Source: Microtetraspora malaysiensis (GTDB lineage Bacteria; Actinomycetota; Actinomycetes; Streptosporangiales; Streptosporangiaceae). From it: a DNA stretch of 64,000 nucleotides. Each line of letters opens with the position of its first letter. Position 1 is the stretch's first letter. A program made the position numbers and the translations under genes. Location: NCBI RefSeq assembly GCF_001528665.1, contig NZ_BBYJ01000004.1, positions 62,001 to 126,000 of the forward strand, in the 5' to 3' direction. This document shows, piece by piece, positions 6,990-15,645 of this stretch. Under the pieces are notes generated by a model, which saw nothing but the letters and a program-made list of their open reading frames with translations, did not search any database and was not told the origin of the DNA.

Positions 6990-9778
6990 GCGTCCTCCAC
7001 ATTGGTCGGGCCGGGATATCCCTGGTCCTCGCTCAGTTCGCCTCGGGCCACCGCGCGTCCCTGCTGTACGCCGCGCTGCAGGCTGGAGAGCCGGCTGCGT
7101 ACGCGGTCGGCGGACAGGGCGGGCGGCGGGGAGGCCACCGGGCCGCCGGAAGCGGCGGTGCCGGAGGTGCCGGCGGTGCCGGCGGTGCCGGGGACGAGGT
7201 TGGCCCGCGGAACCCGCTTGGGCAGGCCGGAGGAGGTGCTCCCCTCGGAGGCCGGTTGGCGCACCGCGGCGTCGGCGGCCTGCCAGCCCGCCTCCACGTT
7301 CTCCTGGCGTCCCCATTCCGGGTCGTCCTCGGACGTGGGCGTCCGGCGGAACCAGGCCGACTCCACCGAGGCGAAGATCGGCAGGAACTCCTCGGGCTCC
7401 GCCTCCATGGGCAGGTCGGACAGCGCGGGCAGCGGCCCGGTGGCGTCCTCGGCGCCGAGGTCGCGCCTGGGCCGCATCCGGATCGGGGTGTCCTGGGGCG
7501 GTATCGCGGCGCCGGGCGGCTGCCAGCCGCCGGAGACCACGTCGGACCGCTCGCCTGGTCCGCCGCCTGAGGCGGCGGACCAGGGAGAGGGGTCGATCGG
7601 GCCGCTCCAGGAGGGCTGGTCGGGCGGGCCGGCCCAGGCGGACGGGTCGGGCGGCGCGCCCCACACGCCGGCCTCCTGCGGCGCGGCGTACGCGGCGGCG
7701 TGCCCGGCCATCGCGCCCGCGAAGGCGCCGGCGTGCGACTGGGCGGGAGGCTCGTGGTGCCCGACGAGGGACTCCGGCAGCAGCACCATCGCGGTGAGCC
7801 CGCCGCTGTCGTGCGGCCGGAGCTGCACGCGGATGCCGTTGCGCAGCGCGAGGCGGCCGACCACGAAGAGGCCCATCCGCCGGGACACGGACACGTCCAC
7901 GACGGGCGGGTTGGCCAGCCGCCAGTTGGCCTGGGAGATCTCCTCCTGGGCCATGCCGATGCCCGAGTCGGTGATCGAGATCATCACGCCGCCGCCGTCG
8001 ATGCGGTTGCCCGAGACGATGACCCGCGTGTCGCGTGAGGAGAAGGAGAGCGCGTTCTCGACGAGCTCGGCGAGCAGGTGGATGGCGTCGTTGACGGCCT
8101 GTCCGGCGAGCGCGACCTCGGACGGCACGTTGATCACGACGCGCTCGTAGCCCTCGACCTCGGAGAGGGAGGCGCGTACGACGTCGGTGACCTCGACCGG
8201 CCGGCTCCACCGGCGGGCCGGCTCCTGGCCCGCGAGGACCAGCAGGTTCTCACTGTTGCGGCGCATGCGGGTCGCCAGGTGGTCCAGCTTGAACAGGTTG
8301 CCGAGACGGTTCTCGTCCTGCTCGCCCTGCTCCAGCCCGTCGATCAGGGCGATCTGCCGCTCGACCAGGGTCTGCGTACGGCGGGAGAGGTTCACGAACA
8401 TGGCGCTGATGTTGCTGCGGAGCCGCGCCTCGTCGCCGGCCAGCCGGACGGCCTCGCGGTGGACCTCGTCGAAGGCCCGCGCCACTTCGCCGACCTCGTC
8501 GGCCGAGGCGACGCCGAGCGGCTGGACCGGTGGCGGACCGTCCGCGTTCTCGGACTCGCGCAACCGCTGGACGGTCTCCGGCAGGCGCTGCCCGGCGATC
8601 TCCAGGGCCTCGGTGCGCAGCCGGCGCAGCGGCCGTACGAGCGATCGGGCCATGACGGTGGTGATGAGCACGACGACCAGCAGGAGCCCGATCACGAGGA
8701 TGATGTTGGAGACGGCGCCGGAGCGGGCCTTCTGCTCCAGCGCGGTGCTCTTGGCGATGATGGTGTCGGTCAGCGCGTCGCCGACCTTGCGCATGCTGTC
8801 GGTCTGGAAGCTGGCCGCGTCGAACCACCGCTGCTCGTCGGACCCGCGGTCGAGCGCGCGGATCAGCCGCCCGGACTTCGCCATGGAGAGGGCGCGCTGG
8901 GCCAGGAACGCGGCGCGGTCGATCTTCTGGCCGGTCACCGTGTCGCTGTAGAACTGCCGCTGTGCGGTGCTCGCCTCGGCGAAGAACCCGGCGAGCTCGC
9001 TCTCCTGACCGGCGCGGGCCGCGGTGAACGCGTCCAGTTCGGCGGGGTCGAGCTGCTGGCGGGCCAGTCCGACGGCCAGCAGCGCCCGCTGTTTGGACAC
9101 CTCTTCCTTGGCGCGGACGAGGGAGCCGAGCGCCTTGATGCTCGCGTTGAGCTCCTCGTCCACGACCCCCTCGGCGGCGGTGTCGTACAGGCGGAGCAGG
9201 TCGGAGACGAGGATGGAGTACTTGGTGATCGCGGGCAGCGGCGGAAGCTGGCTCTCCAGCACGGTCTCCCGCAGGGCGGGCATCTCCCCCAGCCGGCCCC
9301 GGGCGCGGACCACATCCTGCCGGCCGATGCCGCCGAAGGCGTCGTCGGCGGCCTGCATCTTGACCCGTACCTGCTCGACGGCGGTGTCCACGGTGCCCTG
9401 CTGGCGGCGTACGGGCGAGAGGAAGGCGCCGCTGCGGCGGTTGAGCGCGACGTAGCGGATGGACATGTCGCGTTCGAGCTGGAGCTCGTGCGTGAGCGCC
9501 CCGATGCTGCCGACCAGCTCGATCGCCTGACGGACCCGCTGATATTCGGCGGCCTCGGCGATGGAGCCGGACACACGGAAGCCGCCGAGGAGCATCGCGA
9601 TCAGGGTGGGCGGCACGATCAGCGCGAGCAGACGGGTGCGCACGCGCCAGTTCTTCAACGCCCAGTGGCTGCCGGTTTCCGGTTCCGATGTGCTCGCGGT
9701 GAGCGGACCGCCGGCGACCGGCTCGCCGGGCGGACTCGGCTCGGCGCGGCGACCGCTCTCGATCGTTGCTGTCCTCAC
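6986..9778 (-). CDS. cvnA: Conservon membrane sensor ATPase CvnA (copy 1)
   Basis: A roughly 930-aa histidine-kinase-like membrane protein. It has a short cytoplasmic start, TM1 (LLALIVPPTLIAMLLGG, about residues 50-66), and an extracellular helical region of about 290 residues resembling the NIT (nitrate/nitrite-sensing) domain. TM2 lies near residues 352-372, followed by a HAMP segment, a dimerisation helix with LFKLDHLATRMRRN, and an intact HATPase_c domain (ELVENALSF, DSGIGM, GLFVVGRLALR). The tail of over 200 residues is low complexity except for three conserved blocks. No response regulator is nearby. I chose GTG at 9778 because GAGAGG lies 9 nt upstream; an ATG at 9847 is also in frame. 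Confidence 0.9.
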   Translation of the reverse strand: MRTATIESGRRAEPSPPGEPVAGGPLTASTSEPETGSHWALKNWRVRTRLLALIVPPTLIAMLLGGFRVSGSIAEAAEYQRVRQAIELVGSIGALTHELQLERDMSIRYVALNRRSGAFLSPVRRQQGTVDTAVEQVRVKMQAADDAFGGIGRQDVVRARGRLGEMPALRETVLESQLPPLPAITKYSILVSDLLRLYDTAAEGVVDEELNASIKALGSLVRAKEEVSKQRALLAVGLARQQLDPAELDAFTAARAGQESELAGFFAEASTAQRQFYSDTVTGQKIDRAAFLAQRALSMAKSGRLIRALDRGSDEQRWFDAASFQTDSMRKVGDALTDTIIAKSTALEQKARSGAVSNIILVIGLLLVVVLITTVMARSLVRPLRRLRTEALEIAGQRLPETVQRLRESENADGPPPVQPLGVASADEVGEVARAFDEVHREAVRLAGDEARLRSNISAMFVNLSRRTQTLVERQIALIDGLEQGEQDENRLGNLFKLDHLATRMRRNSENLLVLAGQEPARRWSRPVEVTDVVRASLSEVEGYERVVINVPSEVALAGQAVNDAIHLLAELVENALSFSSRDTRVIVSGNRIDGGGVMISITDSGIGMAQEEISQANWRLANPPVVDVSVSRRMGLFVVGRLALRNGIRVQLRPHDSGGLTAMVLLPESLVGHHEPPAQSHAGAFAGAMAGHAAAYAAPQEAGVWGAPPDPSAWAGPPDQPSWSGPIDPSPWSAASGGGPGERSDVVSGGWQPPGAAIPPQDTPIRMRPRRDLGAEDATGPLPALSDLPMEAEPEEFLPIFASVESAWFRRTPTSEDDPEWGRQENVEAGWQAADAAVRQPASEGSTSSGLPKRVPRANLVPGTAGTAGTSGTAASGGPVASPPPALSADRVRSRLSSLQRGVQQGRAVARGELSEDQGYPGPTNVEDA
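7157..7192. repeat. 9-bp tandem repeat in the cvnA1 tail
   Basis: Four copies of a 9-bp unit, GGTGCCGGM, run without interruption. On the minus strand they encode a Gly-Thr-Ala/Ser-rich stretch in the disordered C-terminal tail of CvnA1. Copy number could vary between strains; no other function is evident. Confidence 0.8.
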
Positions 9779-9853
9779 AGGTCGCAACCTCTCGCGCTGG
9801 TCTTTCCAAAAGGGCTTTGCAGGGGGTTCGCTCGGGAAACCTGCCACGAGTCA

Positions 9854-9870
9854 GGGGCAATTTGAGCACA
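9854..9870 (-). promoter_or_regulatory. Conserved box upstream of cvnA1
   Basis: The minus strand reads TGTGCTCAAATTGCCCC, 76 bp upstream of the chosen cvnA1 start. Closely matching boxes lie at 19375-19391 and 25586-25602 upstream of cvnA2 and cvnA3. Consensus: TGTGnTCnAATTnyCCn. It may be an operator or promoter element. The rest of the 415-bp gap to the divergent importer operon also holds the inverted repeat at 10083-10103. Confidence 0.45.
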
Positions 9871-10082
9871 AAGGGCTGAATTAACCAAACCGATCGGCCA
9901 TTTTAGACCGCTCCAAAGGCCCGCCGAATGCGAGGGAGAGGGAGCGCGGAGAGCGACACCTGGGACGGACCAGCGAGAGCGACTCGCGCCCGAATCCGGG
10001 ACCTGGCGCGGAACCGGTCCAATTCGCCATCCGCCGATTATCGGACATAGTGGATTTATTGACAAGTTTGGCGACATAGGCG

Positions 10083-10103
10083 ACTTCTTCCCTGTTAAGA
10101 AGT
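10083..10103 (+). promoter_or_regulatory. Inverted repeat upstream of importer operon
   Basis: Arms ACTTCTT / AAGAAGT (7 bp, perfect) are separated by 7 bases, about 90 bp upstream of the binding-protein start. A TTGACA at 10059-10064 could be a -35 box, but no convincing -10 follows. The repeat may be an operator or a hairpin in the leader. Confidence 0.35.
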
Positions 10104-10193
10104 TTAGGCTGCTGTACGCTTCTCGCCCGTCGCCCGCCTTCCGCGATCATCGTCCCCGGCCGGGCGCGCCTCTTCCCATGCCAAGGAGACTCC

Positions 10194-11186
10194 ATGCGAC
10201 TTATGGGTCGAACCTTCGCCGTCGGCGTTGCGGCCATGCTGGCCCTCGCCGCCTGCGGCGGTTCAGATAAGACCTCATCACCGTCTTCGGACGGCGCCGC
10301 GGCCGGCGGCGGACTGGAGAAGACCACGCTGGTCGTGGGCACAATCCCGGTCCCCGACATCGCTCCGCTGCAGGTCGCGATCAAGAGGGGCTTCTTCAAG
10401 GAGGAAGGGCTCGAGATCAAGCCCGAGGTCGTCGCGGGCGGCGCGGTCGGCATCCAGAAGCTGCTCGGCGGCAGCATCGACCTCACGCTCGGCGCCTACA
10501 TCGGCACCTTCCTCGCCCAGGAGAGCGGCGCGGGCAAGTTCAAGTACGTCGCCGACAGCTACGGCGCGGCGCCCGGGGCCTTCGTCATCATGGTGAAAAA
10601 GGACTCCCCGATCAAAACGGCCGCCGACCTCAAGGGCAAGAAGATCGCGGTAAACACGTTCAGGAACGTGAGCCAGTTCACCGCCGAGGTGCAGATGAAG
10701 GTGGCCGGGGTGACGGCCACGCAGGACCAGTTCGTCGAGAAGAACTATCCGGACATGCCGGCCGCCCTGGAAAACGGTCAGGTCGATGCTGCCGCTATGG
10801 TCGAGCCGTTTATCACCGTGGAGTCGAAGGCGGGTGGACGAATCATCTCCGACGAGATGGCCGGCCCCACTCAGGACCTTCCGGTCGCCGGGTGGCTGAC
10901 GACAGAATCGGTCGCCAATAAATACCCGAAAACCATGGCCGCATTCCAGCGCGCACTCGGAAAGGCGCAGGAACTCGTGGCGAACGACCGAAAGATCGTG
11001 GAAGAGGTCCTTCCGGATTACACGAAGATCGACGCGGCCACCGCGGCGGTCATCGCCCTCGGCTCCTACCCCACGTCCCTGAGCGAGACCCGGCTCGAAC
11101 GGGTGGCGGCCCTCATGAAGGAGTACGGCTACCTCAAGAGCGACTTCGACGTGAAGTCCATAATGGTCGCTCCTCCGGCGAGCTGA
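10194..11186 (+). CDS. ABC importer binding lipoprotein, NMT1/SsuA/NrtA family
   Basis: A 330-aa lipoprotein: signal peptide MRLMGRTFAVGVAAMLALAAC with the lipobox Cys at residue 21, then a Ser-rich linker. The type II periplasmic-binding fold begins at KTTLVVGTIPVPDIAPLQVAI. Diagnostic segments are KRGFFKEEGLEI, GSIDLTLGAYIGTFLAQ and DLKGKKIAVNTFRNVSQF, as in aliphatic sulfonate, taurine, nitrate and thiamine-precursor (NMT1) binding proteins. The substrate cannot be assigned from sequence. Ribosome-binding site AAGGAG lies 5 nt upstream. It heads a four- or five-gene plus-strand operon facing away from cvnA1. Confidence 0.92.
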   Translation: MRLMGRTFAVGVAAMLALAACGGSDKTSSPSSDGAAAGGGLEKTTLVVGTIPVPDIAPLQVAIKRGFFKEEGLEIKPEVVAGGAVGIQKLLGGSIDLTLGAYIGTFLAQESGAGKFKYVADSYGAAPGAFVIMVKKDSPIKTAADLKGKKIAVNTFRNVSQFTAEVQMKVAGVTATQDQFVEKNYPDMPAALENGQVDAAAMVEPFITVESKAGGRIISDEMAGPTQDLPVAGWLTTESVANKYPKTMAAFQRALGKAQELVANDRKIVEEVLPDYTKIDAATAAVIALGSYPTSLSETRLERVAALMKEYGYLKSDFDVKSIMVAPPAS

Positions 11187-11205
11187 CGGAGACGACCCTC
11201 AGATC

Positions 11206-11979
11206 ATGAACTACGCACGAGTGCTCCGCGGCGCCGCCGGCGTCGCGGGGTTCCTCGCCGTCGCCGAGCTCGTCGGGCTGAGCGGGCTGGTCGACGACCG
11301 GTTCCTGCCGCGCATGTCCGTGGTGCTCGGCGCGGCGGCCGGCCTGGTCGCCGACCCCGACTTCCTCGCCGACGCCGGCGCCACACTCACCGTCTGGGCT
11401 CTCGGGCTGCTGCTCACGGTCGCGCTGGCCGTACCCGCCGGGCTGCTGCTCGGCACGCTGCCCCGGGCCGAGGCGGCGGTGCGCCCGCTGATCGAGTTCC
11501 TCCGGCCGATCCCCTCGGTCGCGGTCATCCCGCTGGCGATCCTGCTCTTCAGTGACAACCTGCACCTGAAGCTGGCGGTCATCGTGTACGCGGCGTCCTG
11601 GCCGGTGCTGATCAACACGATCTACGGCCTGAAGGACGTGGACCCGCTCGCCAAGGAGACGCTGCGGAGTTTCGGTTTCGGTCCGATCCCGGTTTTGGCC
11701 CGGGTCGCGCTGCCCAGCGCCGCGCCGTTCATCGCCACCGGGATCCGCGTCGCGTCCGGCATCGCCGTCATCCTGGCGATCAGCGCGGAGCTGATGGCCG
11801 GGGGCTCCGAGGGCGTCGGCGTCTACATCACCGAGGCGGCGAGCGGCAGCCGGATCGACCTCATGCTGGCCGCCACCCTGTGGGCCGGCCTGTTCGGCCT
11901 GGTCGCCGACGTCGTGATGGTGGCGGTGGAACGCCGCCTCTTCCGCTGGCACCACGTCCGTACGGGAGGCGCCCGATGA
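11206..11979 (+). CDS. ABC importer permease 1 (SsuC/TauC type)
   Basis: A 257-aa inner-membrane permease with about six hydrophobic segments. The cytoplasmic-loop signature runs through LKDVDPLAKETLRSFGFGPIPVLARVALPSAAPFIATGIRV, the EAA-loop region that docks to the ATPase. It belongs to the BPD_transp_1 family, SsuC/TauC branch. It starts 19 bp after the binding-protein gene and overlaps the next permease by ATGA. A second, different permease follows, so the channel is probably a heterodimer, which is less common in this family than a homodimer. Confidence 0.92.
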   Translation: MNYARVLRGAAGVAGFLAVAELVGLSGLVDDRFLPRMSVVLGAAAGLVADPDFLADAGATLTVWALGLLLTVALAVPAGLLLGTLPRAEAAVRPLIEFLRPIPSVAVIPLAILLFSDNLHLKLAVIVYAASWPVLINTIYGLKDVDPLAKETLRSFGFGPIPVLARVALPSAAPFIATGIRVASGIAVILAISAELMAGGSEGVGVYITEAASGSRIDLMLAATLWAGLFGLVADVVMVAVERRLFRWHHVRTGGAR

Positions 11980-12764
11980 AGGTGATCGCGGCTCTCGGCC
12001 GTCTGTGGCTCGTGCCCGTAGTGCTCGTGGCGTGGGAGGTCGTCACGCGCGCGGCGGAGCAGCCGTTCTTCCCTCCCCCGTCGGCCGTCCTCGCGCGGAT
12101 GCACGAGATGTGGTTCTCCGGCCCGCCGTCCCGGCTCCTGCTGACGGACGGCGCGCTCGCCGACCTCGGCCCCAGCATGGCCCGGCTGTTCTCCGGCTGG
12201 CTGCTCACCGCGGTCATCGGCGTCGCCGCCGGGATCGCCATCGGGTGCTCGCCCCGGCTGTCCGACTATGTGAACCCGCTGATCCAGTTCGGCCGGGCCG
12301 TTCCACCGCCACTGCTCGTGCCGTTCTTCCTGGCCCTGCTGAAGCTCGGCACCCCGGCCCAGCTCGCCACGATCGTCTTCGGGGTGATCTGGCCGATCCT
12401 GCTCAACACGATCGACGGCGCGCGCACGGTGGACCGCCAGCATCTGGAGACCGCTCGGATCTTCGGGTTGTCGGCGGCCCAACGCCTGTGGCGGGTCATC
12501 CTGCCGTCCGCGCTGCCCAAGATCTTCGCCGGGCTGCGGCTCGCGCTCTCCCTCGCGCTGATCCTCATGGTCATCGCCGAGATCTTCGCGGGCACCGACG
12601 GGATCGGCTACCGGCTGCTCTACACCCAGCGCAGCTACCTCTATCCGGACATGTGGGGCTGCATCGTGCTGCTCGGCGTGCTCGGGTACCTGCTCAACTC
12701 CGCGTTCCTGCTGGTGGAACGGCGGGTGCTGGCCTGGCACCGGGGTGCCAGGCAGACTACCTAG
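11976..12764 (+). CDS. ABC importer permease 2 (SsuC/TauC type)
   Basis: A 262-aa permease of the same family as the preceding gene, but clearly divergent from it. The EAA-type loop reads ARTVDRQHLETARIFGLSAAQRLWRVILPSALPKIFAGLRL, flanked by hydrophobic helices (LWLVPVVLVAWEVV at the N-terminus, AEIFAGTDGIGYRLL near the end). The ATG at 11976 overlaps the upstream stop codon; the frame is open further upstream but without similarity. It presumably pairs with permease 1 and the ATPase at 12774. Confidence 0.92.
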   Translation: MKVIAALGRLWLVPVVLVAWEVVTRAAEQPFFPPPSAVLARMHEMWFSGPPSRLLLTDGALADLGPSMARLFSGWLLTAVIGVAAGIAIGCSPRLSDYVNPLIQFGRAVPPPLLVPFFLALLKLGTPAQLATIVFGVIWPILLNTIDGARTVDRQHLETARIFGLSAAQRLWRVILPSALPKIFAGLRLALSLALILMVIAEIFAGTDGIGYRLLYTQRSYLYPDMWGCIVLLGVLGYLLNSAFLLVERRVLAWHRGARQTT

Positions 12765-12773
12765 GAAGGTCCC

Positions 12774-13565
12774 GTGCTCAAGATCACCGATCTGGTCCAC
12801 TCGTACGGCCCGCACCGCGTGCTGGGCGGGGTGAGCCTCTCCGTGGCCGAGGGCGAGCTGGTCAGCGTCGTCGGCCCGTCGGGGTGCGGGAAGTCCACGC
12901 TGCTGCGTTCCGTCGCCGGGCTGATCAGACCGTCCGGAGGGCGCATCACACTCGGCGGCCAGCCGGTCGAACGGACGCCGGACGACCTGGCGATCGTCTT
13001 CCAGGACTACAGCCGGTCGCTCTTCCCGTGGATGTCGGCGGCGAACAACGTCGCGCTTCCGCTGCGGCGCAAGGGCTTGGACCGCAAGCAGCGCAGGGAG
13101 GCCGCGATGGCCGCCCTCGACCAGGTCGGGCTCGCCGACGCGGGGAACAAGTACCCGTGGGAGATGTCCGGCGGGATGCAGCAGCGCGTGTCCATCGCGC
13201 GGGCGCTCGCCTACCGGCCGTCGCTGCTGCTCATGGACGAGCCCTTCGGCTCCGTGGACGCGCAGACCCGCGAGGACCTGGAAGACCTGGTCCTGAACGT
13301 GTGCGCCCACCACGGCATGACGATCCTGCTGATCACCCACGACATCGACGAGAGCGTGTACGTCGGCGACCGGGTCGTCGTGCTCACCAAGTCGCCGACG
13401 GTCGTCGCGGCCGACCTGGTGATCGATCTCGGCCGTATCCGGGACCAGATCGCGACCAGGCAGCTCGACGCCTTCGTCCGGCTGCGCGCCGAGGTCGGCC
13501 GCCTCGTCCGGGGCGGCGGCACCGGCCACACCACCGAATCCACCTCAGTTCTGGAGAAGAAGTGA
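12774..13565 (+). CDS. ABC importer ATPase (SsuB/TauB type)
   Basis: A 263-aa ATP-binding subunit with Walker A GPSGCGKST, Q-loop FQDYSRSLFPW, signature MSGGMQQRVSIARAL, Walker B LLLMDEPFGSVD and the H-loop THD. The FQDYSRSLFPW context and overall length are typical of the nitrate/sulfonate/taurine importer group. It starts at GTG 9 bp after permease 2. Its stop codon overlaps the methyltransferase start (GTGA), so the two are very likely translationally coupled. Confidence 0.95.
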   Translation: MLKITDLVHSYGPHRVLGGVSLSVAEGELVSVVGPSGCGKSTLLRSVAGLIRPSGGRITLGGQPVERTPDDLAIVFQDYSRSLFPWMSAANNVALPLRRKGLDRKQRREAAMAALDQVGLADAGNKYPWEMSGGMQQRVSIARALAYRPSLLLMDEPFGSVDAQTREDLEDLVLNVCAHHGMTILLITHDIDESVYVGDRVVVLTKSPTVVAADLVIDLGRIRDQIATRQLDAFVRLRAEVGRLVRGGGTGHTTESTSVLEKK

Positions 13566-14560
13566 TCGACTCCACCGGGCCCGTCTGGGACGCCATCGTC
13601 GGCCTCTCCCGGTTCGGCGCCCTCGCCGCCATGGCCGAGTTGGGCTGCGCCGACCACCTGGCCGCCGGCCCGCTCGGCGTGACCGACCTGGCCGCCCTCT
13701 GCGACGCGGACGCCACGGCCCTCGGCCGGGTCATGCGCGAGCTCGCCGCCATAGGCGTGGTGCGCTCAGTCGCTCCGCACGTGTACGAGCTGACCGAGGC
13801 CGGCCAGGTGATGCGCGGCGACGTACCGGGCAGCATGCGGCCGGCCGTGCGCGTGATGGCGGAGGAGGGCTACTGGCAGGCGCTCGGCCTGCTCCCCGAG
13901 TCCGTACGGCGGGGCAGGTCGGTGTTCGTGGAACGGAACGGGCCGTACTACGACTACCTGGCGGCGCGTCCGGAGGCGGCGCGGGAGTTCAACGACTACA
14001 TGGAGACCCGGGCCGTGCCGATCGGGGCGGCGCTCGCGGCGGACTACGACTTCTCGGACGTGAAGACCCTCGTTGACGTGGCCGGCGGAAACGGGCACCT
14101 GCTCGCCGCGGTGCTCGCGGCCCATCCCACGGTGCGCGGCGTGCTCTTCGACCGGGAGCACGTGGTGGAGGGGGCCCGCGCGTCGCTGGAGGCGCGGGGC
14201 TTCGGCGAGCGGTGCGAACTGGCGCCGGGTGACTTCTTCACCGGTGTGCCCGCGGCCGACGCCTACCTGCTGGCGAGCATCATCCACAACTGGAGCGACG
14301 AGGACGCCCTGCGGATCCTGGGCAACGTCCGCGCGGCGATGCCCGCGGACGGACGGGTGCTGCTGCTGGAGATGGTGCTGCCCGACGACGACTCCCCGCA
14401 CATCGGCAAGGAGGTCGACCTGCGGATGCTCGCCCTGCACGGTGGCAGGGAACGCACCCGCGGCGAGTACGCGGAGCTGCTCGCCACCTCCGGCCTGGCG
14501 CTCTCCCGCGTGCTGCCGCTGCCGGCCGGCGCGAGCCTGATCGAGGCACTGCCCGCCTGA
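13562..14560 (+). CDS. SAM-dependent O-methyltransferase, Methyltransf_2 family
   Basis: A 332-aa enzyme with an N-terminal winged-helix dimerisation region (AIVGLSRFGALAAMAELGCADHLAAG, LCDADATALGRVMRELAAIGVV). The SAM-binding motif is VDVAGGNGHLLAAVL, and the conserved IIHNWSDEDALRIL carries the catalytic-type His. Relatives methylate hydroxyl groups of aromatic or polyketide small molecules. The GTG start overlaps the importer ATPase stop, so it belongs to the uptake operon. That is an unusual partnership suggesting modification of the imported compound. The frame is open far upstream, but those residues are out-of-frame shadow of the transporter genes. Confidence 0.88.
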   Translation: MIDSTGPVWDAIVGLSRFGALAAMAELGCADHLAAGPLGVTDLAALCDADATALGRVMRELAAIGVVRSVAPHVYELTEAGQVMRGDVPGSMRPAVRVMAEEGYWQALGLLPESVRRGRSVFVERNGPYYDYLAARPEAAREFNDYMETRAVPIGAALAADYDFSDVKTLVDVAGGNGHLLAAVLAAHPTVRGVLFDREHVVEGARASLEARGFGERCELAPGDFFTGVPAADAYLLASIIHNWSDEDALRILGNVRAAMPADGRVLLLEMVLPDDDSPHIGKEVDLRMLALHGGRERTRGEYAELLATSGLALSRVLPLPAGASLIEALPA

Positions 14561-14569
14561 CGGACGCCG

Positions 14570-14599
14570 GCCCCGGCGCGCGCGTACGCGTGCCGGGGC
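14570..14599. terminator. Bidirectional terminator between O-methyltransferase and cvnD2
   Basis: GCCCCGGC (14570-14577) pairs with GCCGGGGC (14592-14599). The stem continues inward with five more pairs (one G-T), closing on a 4-base loop. It lies in the 43-bp gap between two convergent genes, 10 bp past the methyltransferase stop and just past the cvnD2 stop, so it can end both transcripts. Confidence 0.75.
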
Positions 14600-14603
14600 T
14601 CGG

Positions 14604-15206
14604 TCAGCGGCCGCCCCAGCCGGGTACGGCGACCCGCATGGTGAGGGCGTGCTCGACCAGCGTGATGAGCGTGGTCTTGACCGACTCGCGGGTGCGGGCG
14701 TCGGTCCGCACGATCGGGACGTGCGCGGAGAGGCTCAGCGCCTCGCGGACCTCGTTCTCGCTGTGCGGGTACTGCCCGTCGAAGCCGTTGACGCCGACGA
14801 CGAACGGGAGCTGGGCCTCCTCGAAGTAGTCGACCGCGGGGAAGCTGTCCGCCAGCCGCCGCGTGTCGACCAGCACGACGGCGCCGATGGCGCCGCGTAC
14901 GAGGTCGTCCCACATGAACCAGAACCTGTGCTGACCGGGCGTACCGAACAGATAGAGGATCAGGTCCTGGTCCAGGGAGACGCGGCCGAAGTCCATCGCG
15001 ACCGTCGTCGTGGTCTTGTGCGGCACCAGACCGACGTCGTCGATGCCGGCGCTGGCGTCGGTCATCACCGCCTCGGTCGTGAGCGGCATGATCTCCGAGA
15101 CCGCGCCGACGAACGTGGTTTTACCCACGCCGAAACCGCCCGCCACCACGATCTTCGTCGAAGTCAGGCCCCGCTGAGAGCCCTGGCTAGAGCCTGCGAA
15201 GTCCAC
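14604..15206 (-). CDS. cvnD: Conservon GTPase CvnD (copy 2)
   Basis: A 200-aa Ras-like GTPase nearly identical in its first two thirds to CvnD1 and CvnD3: P-loop GGFGVGKTT, FGTPGQHRFWFMWDD at G3 and VVGVNGFDG at G4. The G3 Asp and G4 Lys of canonical Ras proteins are absent, so nucleotide specificity and hydrolysis may be atypical. The start is GTG at 15206 (VDFAGSSQ), 20 bp inside cvnC2. It ends 4 bp from a terminator shared with the convergent methyltransferase gene. Confidence 0.93.
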   Translation of the reverse strand: MDFAGSSQGSQRGLTSTKIVVAGGFGVGKTTFVGAVSEIMPLTTEAVMTDASAGIDDVGLVPHKTTTTVAMDFGRVSLDQDLILYLFGTPGQHRFWFMWDDLVRGAIGAVVLVDTRRLADSFPAVDYFEEAQLPFVVGVNGFDGQYPHSENEVREALSLSAHVPIVRTDARTRESVKTTLITLVEHALTMRVAVPGWGGR

Positions 15207-15624
15207 TGAGCACCCTTTCAAGCAAGTTCAGATCCGGCTTACCAGCGTCCAACTGCGGCTGGTGCACGTGCACCAGCCCCTCCGCCGCCATGTCGGAGAT
15301 CACCACGCGGGTCACGCCCAGCGGGATCCGCAGCATCGCCGAGACCTCCGCCACGGACCTGATCTGGCGGCAGAGCGTGATGATCGCCTGCCGCTCCGGC
15401 GGGAGGGTGGACAGATCCTGGTGAGTCGAGGTCATGGAGGACACGAGCGCCTCCATGGCGAGTTGGAGACGCGGTGCCGTACGCCCACCGGTCACCGCGT
15501 ATGGGCGTACCAGTGAACTCGGCTCCGCCGGCCCGGGTTGGGGAATCGGGTTCGTCCCGCCATAGCGCCGGTGGGCGTCGTCCACCGGCGGGTAGGGCTC
15601 GTCCGTCCAGCCGCCGCCTGCCAC
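15187..15624 (-). CDS. cvnC: Conservon protein CvnC, DUF742 (copy 2)
   Basis: A 145-aa DUF742 protein. A Pro/Asp-rich N-terminal extension of about 30 residues precedes RPYAVTGGRTAP. The winged-helix-like part (LCRQIRSVAEVSAMLRIPLGVTRVVISDM) and the ending NLLERVLSGLRRL match CvnC1. The start is GTG at 15624: AGGAGG lies 5 nt upstream, a strong and well-spaced site. The cvnC-cvnD overlap is 20 bp, as in copies 1 and 3. Confidence 0.92.
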   Translation of the reverse strand: MAGGGWTDEPYPPVDDAHRRYGGTNPIPQPGPAEPSSLVRPYAVTGGRTAPRLQLAMEALVSSMTSTHQDLSTLPPERQAIITLCRQIRSVAEVSAMLRIPLGVTRVVISDMAAEGLVHVHQPQLDAGKPDLNLLERVLSGLRRL

Positions 15625-15645
15625 AACGTCCTCCTGTCGTCGCCT

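Noticed and set aside
7157-7192. Possible CRISPR-like repeats
   Set aside because: The 9-bp units are adjacent without spacers and encode a disordered tail of CvnA1. The same holds for 23471-23506. No cas genes occur in the window.
10059-10112. Sigma-70 promoter for the importer operon
   Set aside because: TTGACA at 10059-10064 is good, but no -10 at 16-18 bp is convincing. I recorded only the inverted repeat.
12005-13561. Upstream extension of the O-methyltransferase frame
   Set aside because: The Arg-rich translation runs out of frame through the permease and ATPase genes. The GTG at 13562 overlapping the ATPase stop is the sensible start.
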